DNA of 8,547 nt from an uncultured Geobacteraceae bacterium (GTDB lineage Bacteria; Desulfobacterota; Desulfuromonadia; Desulfuromonadales; Geopsychrobacteraceae). A model generated the notes under the pieces. The model did not search any database. It saw only the letters and a list, made by a program, of their open reading frames with translations, and was not told the DNA's origin. The translations under genes and the position numbers were made by a program. The stretch covers positions 1-8,547 of the forward strand of contig CALFFB010000032.1 of the NCBI GenBank assembly GCA_937958075.1, in the 5' to 3' direction. The stretch's first letter is position 1, and each line of letters begins with the position of its first letter. This document shows positions 5,842 to 8,547 of the stretch, one piece after another.

Positions 5842-6681
5842 ATGGTCGAACCGACCCATCAATTCACCCTGGGACACATCAGCTACCTGAACTGTGTCCC
5901 TTTTTTCGCCACCTTGCCGCAACAGGGATTCAGCGGTCGCCTTGTACGTGGGGTGCCCTCCGAACTGAACCGCATGCTGCAGCAGGGCATCATCGACGGC
6001 AGCCCCTCCTCGTCCTTTGAATATGCACGCAACTGGCGCGATTATCTGCTGCTGCCCGGTCATTCCATCGCCGCTACCGGCAAGATCGCCAGTGTTCTGC
6101 TTTTTTCGCCGATTCCACCGGAGCACTTGCAGGGCCATTCCATTGCCATCACCGGCGAATCAGCCACCTCCATCAACCTGTTACGGGTGTTGCTGCGCAC
6201 CTTCTATCAACACGAAAAGGTCACGGATTATGTGCCGCAAGGCGCGGTCGAGGATCTTGTCCGTAACCACCAGCCGGCCCTGCTCATCGGTGATCGCGCC
6301 CTGAAGGTCGCAGCCTCACCACCACCAGGGGTGAAGATTTATGACCTGGGTGAACTCTGGTATCAGCATACAGGGCTGCCCTTTGTTTTCGCCCTGTGGA
6401 TGATTCGTCGCACCGCCCTGACATTGTACGCGCAGCCGTTGGCCGATCTCGGCCGACAGCTGCAGGCCTCCCGTGATGCTGTGCTGCAGCATCCGGAGTT
6501 GTATGCCCGTCAGGCGGCACGAAACATCAGCCTGACCACCGATCAGATTGTCTCTTACTGGCAAACCATCGATTTCGACCTCAATGAGCTGCATATCAAA
6601 GGGTTGGAGCTGTTTTTCCGACTGTGTGTCGATTGCGGCTTGTTGCGGGCGTTGCCCGAGCTGGAATTTTTTTGTAAATGA
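5842..6681 (+). CDS. mqnA: Chorismate dehydratase (futalosine menaquinone pathway)
   Basis: Removes water from chorismate to give 3-[(1-carboxyvinyl)oxy]benzoate, the entry to the futalosine route to menaquinone. The 279-aa product has a periplasmic-binding-protein-like fold typical of MqnA. Diagnostic segments are LGHISYLNCVPFF (10-22), GSPSSSFEYAR near 53-63, the stretch LLPGHSIAATGKIASVLLFS (70-89), GESATSINLLR (105-115), LLIGDRAL (147-154) and YDLGELWYQHTGLPFVFALW (167-186). The IGD and DLGELW...TGLPFVFA blocks separate MqnA from the related MqnD. ATG 5842 has AAGGGA 8 nt upstream; starts at 5833 or TTG 5746 would add residues with no family counterpart. Other mqn genes are not in the window. 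The last 4 nt (ATGA) overlap the next ORF. It is separated from accC by the inserted element, so it may be transcribed separately. Confidence 0.92.
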   Translation: MVEPTHQFTLGHISYLNCVPFFATLPQQGFSGRLVRGVPSELNRMLQQGIIDGSPSSSFEYARNWRDYLLLPGHSIAATGKIASVLLFSPIPPEHLQGHSIAITGESATSINLLRVLLRTFYQHEKVTDYVPQGAVEDLVRNHQPALLIGDRALKVAASPPPGVKIYDLGELWYQHTGLPFVFALWMIRRTALTLYAQPLADLGRQLQASRDAVLQHPELYARQAARNISLTTDQIVSYWQTIDFDLNELHIKGLELFFRLCVDCGLLRALPELEFFCK

Positions 6682-7094
6682 TCTCTAAGCCGACGTTGCC
6701 AGACATATCACTGCTTCAGTGGATTCATTCTCTTTCTCCAGAGGTGCGTCATATTTTGTTGCGACGGTTTATTTTTATGAGCAGCAACAACAGTGATGAT
6801 TTTGTTTTAACTGCTAATGAATGTGATACATATTTTCAACATTTGATGGCCAAACCGGATTTTCCACTGCGGCGTGTTGCTTGCCTGCTGACTGTCAGAT
6901 CTTTTTTTGATTTTCTGCTAAATCAATGTCATTTCAACCTTCTCATTGAAGATGTGCCTGCCAAAGTTGTATCTATAACCAGCGCCCATTGGTTGCAAGC
7001 ACAGCAGAGCTGGAATGTTTTGTGTGCAGACAGATTGTCCGATGCCGCTGTTGCTCAATGGTTGCAAGTTCTTCAGGATCAACACCATAATTAG
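6678..7094 (+). CDS. Unrecognised 138-aa protein, AT-rich
   Basis: I do not recognise this protein. It starts at ATG 6678, overlapping the mqnA stop as ATGA, so translation is probably coupled; no clear Shine-Dalgarno precedes it. The product looks soluble and helical, with hydrophobic stretches (RHILLRRFIFM, RRVACLLTVRSFFDFLL) that are too short or too charged to be clear membrane spans, and no signal peptide. A WLQ motif occurs twice 23 residues apart (Trp105 and Trp128), encoded by the repeated bases TGGTTGCAAG (6990-6999 and 7059-7068). Composition differs from its neighbours: I count 121 G/C in 300 bases over 6721-7020 (40%), against about 60% in conserved genes nearby. That suggests a recently gained or relaxed gene. 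The N-terminal half faintly recalls the helical core-binding domain of tyrosine recombinases, but no catalytic domain follows. Confidence 0.6.
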   Translation: MISKPTLPDISLLQWIHSLSPEVRHILLRRFIFMSSNNSDDFVLTANECDTYFQHLMAKPDFPLRRVACLLTVRSFFDFLLNQCHFNLLIEDVPAKVVSITSAHWLQAQQSWNVLCADRLSDAAVAQWLQVLQDQHHN

Positions 7095-7148
7095 GATAAA
7101 GAACATCCGCAATTCTCGGCAGTAGTCCTGATTGTCTATTTTTTCTGC

Positions 7149-7177
7149 TTCTCATCACGAGACCAAGATGCTAAAGT
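7149..7177 (+). promoter_or_regulatory. Possible sigma-70 promoter for the comEA-like gene
   Basis: TTCTCA (7149-7154) and TAAAGT (7172-7177) are separated by 17 nt, each matching four of six consensus bases. A TG precedes the second box as in an extended -10. It lies in the 162-nt gap before the comEA-like gene, which otherwise holds nothing I can identify. The match is weak and could be chance. Confidence 0.22.
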
Positions 7178-7256
7178 TTCAACGTTGCGGAGGGGGCCTT
7201 CCTGTAACACAGCATACCGGCCCACAAACCAGGTTACATTACCAAGGGAGGAACGT

Positions 7257-7532
7257 ATGAAATTCATCAAGAAAATACTTGTCATCAGCCTGACCTTTCT
7301 TGCCCTGGCCTTCTTTGGTCAGCCGGCTTTTTCCGCAGAAAAGATCAATATCAATACCGCTTCGGTTGAGCAATTGCAGGAGCTGCCCGGAATCGGCGCA
7401 GTCATGGCGGAGCGTATCGTCGAATATCGAGAAAACAAGCCATTTGAAACCGTTGATGAAATGACGGAGGTCTCTGGTATTGGCGCGACCACCCTGGAAA
7501 AGCTGCGGCATCTTGTCACTGTCGATGACTAG
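7257..7532 (+). CDS. Secreted ComEA-like helix-hairpin-helix protein
   Basis: A 91-aa exported protein with the ComEA-type tandem helix-hairpin-helix domain, a non-sequence-specific DNA-binding fold. The N-terminus is a signal peptide: a lysine-rich start (MKFIKK), a hydrophobic core (ILVISLTFLALAFF) and probable cleavage after PAFSA (residue 27). Phe at -3 is unusual, so an uncleaved membrane anchor is possible. The mature part opens with KININTASVEQLQELPGIG and has hairpins at LPGIG (43-47) and VSGIG (72-76). This is the C-terminal domain of ComEA alone, lacking the long linker of Gram-positive ComEA. The start ATG 7257 is set by AAGGGAGG (7244-7251), 5 nt upstream; the frame is open further upstream but lacks a supported start. 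No comEC or pilin gene is adjacent. A DNA-uptake role is plausible but not shown, and many bacteria carry such proteins with unknown function. Confidence 0.9.
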   Translation: MKFIKKILVISLTFLALAFFGQPAFSAEKININTASVEQLQELPGIGAVMAERIVEYRENKPFETVDEMTEVSGIGATTLEKLRHLVTVDD

Positions 7533-7566
7533 ATAAACAAGAAGAGAGCAAGGCACTTTCGCAACG

Positions 7567-7607
7567 CGGGAGAGGGGAGCTACGAAGTTCCCCCTCCCGA
7601 TTTTTTT
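7567..7607 (+). terminator. Rho-independent terminator after the comEA-like gene
   Basis: CGGGAG (7567-7572) pairs with CTCCCG (7594-7599), and after a one-base bulge GGGGA (7574-7578) pairs with TCCCC (7589-7593). The 11-bp GC-rich stem with a 10-nt loop is followed by A and seven T (7601-7607). The T-run ends 13 nt before the next start codon, so it also lies in the leader of the epimerase gene. Confidence 0.9.
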
Positions 7608-7620
7608 GCAAGGAGACAAC

Positions 7621-8547
7621 ATGAAGGCTCTGGTAACCGGATGTGCCGGGTTTATCGGCTTTCACACGACCAAAACCCTGCTTGAGCGCGGGGATGAAGT
7701 CGTCGGGTTTGACAGCGTCAACGACTACTATGATACCGCCTTAAAAGAGGCGCGTCTTGATCTTCTGCGGCAGACAGCCGCTGAAAACGGCCGTTCTTTT
7801 GTGTTTGTCAGGGGGAATCTTGCTGACAAAGAGACTGTTGACAGCTGTTTTTCTACCCACAGTTTTGATCGGGTGATCCATCTCGCGGCCCAGGCCGGCG
7901 TGCGCTATTCCCTTGAAAATCCCCATGCCTACGTCGAGAGCAATATTATAGCCACTACCAATATCCTTGAAGCCTGTCGCCATCAGCAGACCCCGCATCT
8001 GACCTACGCCAGCACCAGCAGTGTTTATGGCGCCAACACCCGCATGCCTTTCAGCGAACATCGCGGTGTTGACCACCCGCTGCAGTTCTACGCCGCAACC
8101 AAACGCGCCAACGAACTGATGGCCCACAGCTACAGCCATCTGTTCGGCCTGCCGACGACGGGGCTACGGTTTTTCACCGTCTACGGTCCCTGGGGACGAC
8201 CGGATATGGCCCTGTTTCTGTTCACCCGCAACATCCTGGCCGGTAAGCCCATCCAGGTGTTCAACCACGGCCACCACACCCGTGATTTTACCTATGTCGA
8301 TGATATCGTTGAGGGCGTGATTCGCGCCAGCGATCAGATTGCTGCGCCGAACCCGCAGTGGAACAGCGATAATCCCGATCCGGCCACCAGTAATGCGCCT
8401 TTTCGTCTTTACAATATCGGCAACAACAGCCCGGTAAAGCTGAGCGCCTACATCGAGGCCATTGAAGACGCCTTGGGTATCAAGGCGATCAAGGAACTCC
8501 TCCCCCTGCAGCCCGGTGATGTGCCCGACACCTATGCCGATGTCAGC
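7621..8547 (+). CDS. UDP-glucuronate 4-epimerase (3' end outside window)
   Basis: An extended short-chain dehydrogenase/reductase expected to interconvert UDP-glucuronate and UDP-galacturonate for capsule, LPS or other surface polysaccharide; NAD stays bound. 309 codons are visible and open to the last base; the family is usually about 335 aa, so roughly 25 residues are missing. Motifs: the Rossmann GCAGFIG (7-13), Asp31 at the end of strand 2 (VVGFDSVNDYYD, as in this subgroup), HLAAQAGVRYSLENP (87-101), the catalytic STSS (131-134), and Tyr157 with Lys161 in YAATK. Then come LRFFTVYGPWGRPDMALFLF (182-201), DFTYVDDIVEG (222-232) and LYNIGNNSPV (263-272). The NDYYD and GPWGRPDMA blocks distinguish it from GalE and from dTDP-glucose dehydratase. 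ATG 7621 has AAGGAG at 7610-7615, directly behind a terminator. Confidence 0.93.
   Translation, partial: MKALVTGCAGFIGFHTTKTLLERGDEVVGFDSVNDYYDTALKEARLDLLRQTAAENGRSFVFVRGNLADKETVDSCFSTHSFDRVIHLAAQAGVRYSLENPHAYVESNIIATTNILEACRHQQTPHLTYASTSSVYGANTRMPFSEHRGVDHPLQFYAATKRANELMAHSYSHLFGLPTTGLRFFTVYGPWGRPDMALFLFTRNILAGKPIQVFNHGHHTRDFTYVDDIVEGVIRASDQIAAPNPQWNSDNPDPATSNAPFRLYNIGNNSPVKLSAYIEAIEDALGIKAIKELLPLQPGDVPDTYADVS

Noticed and set aside
6678..7094. Truncated tyrosine recombinase (N-terminal domain only)
   Set aside because: The resemblance is only a helical pattern near residues 45-82; no R-H-R-Y catalytic segment, att site or integrase remnant follows.
7185..7256. Upstream extension of the comEA-like gene
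   Set aside because: It would place 24 polar residues before a good signal peptide, and the strong AAGGGAGG serves ATG 7257.
7239..7622. 127-codon open frame on the minus strand
   Set aside because: Covers the comEA-like gene and the terminator hairpin in reverse; the product shows no recognisable domain.
7741..8139. 132-codon open frame on the minus strand
   Set aside because: Antisense shadow of the epimerase gene, whose + strand product has every family motif.
7621..8547. GalE or dTDP-glucose 4,6-dehydratase for the last gene
   Set aside because: The NDYYD, AQAGVRYSLENP and GPWGRPDMA blocks are those of the UDP-glucuronate 4-epimerase subgroup.

Overview
This is a bacterial chromosome segment in which every gene lies on the + strand. 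Conserved genes are about 60% GC in the lines I counted. Gene content and order suggest a Desulfuromonadia-type bacterium (Geobacter, Desulfuromonas, Pelobacter and relatives). The clues are a shikimate block carrying a TPR gene and a Roadblock/LC7 gene, followed by an Xaa-Pro peptidase gene and accB-accC, then mqnA of the futalosine menaquinone route and a secreted ComEA-like protein. This placement rests on protein motifs and remembered gene order, not on a search.

Positions 1-2605 hold a tight operon: the 3' part of aroB (its start lies outside the window), a TPR-repeat protein, a Roadblock/LC7 protein and aroQ. AroB and AroQ catalyse steps 2 and 3 of chorismate synthesis. The TPR and Roadblock proteins are probably regulatory or scaffold partners and are not enzymes. 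Positions 2598-5586 continue with an M24-family Xaa-Pro peptidase, then accB and accC, the biotin carrier and biotin carboxylase of acetyl-CoA carboxylase. Stop and start codons in the first half overlap or nearly touch, so these genes are very probably co-transcribed.

Positions 5580-5740 hold the most unusual item: a 145-bp non-coding element with terminal inverted repeats, flanked by a perfect 8-bp direct repeat (AATTTAAA). The left copy of that repeat contains the accC stop codon. This is the signature of a MITE-like insertion placed exactly at the end of accC.

Positions 5842-7094 encode MqnA (chorismate dehydratase, which draws on the chorismate that aroB and aroQ help make), followed by an unrecognised, AT-rich 138-aa ORF overlapping the mqnA stop by ATGA. 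Positions 7257-7532 encode a small exported helix-hairpin-helix protein, followed by a strong intrinsic terminator. Positions 7621-8547 hold the 5' 309 codons of a UDP-glucuronate 4-epimerase gene that runs off the window and may open a surface-polysaccharide region.

I see no tRNA, rRNA, CRISPR array, transposase gene, defence system or replication origin. Apart from the insertion element, the AT-rich ORF and the terminator position, this looks like ordinary housekeeping DNA.
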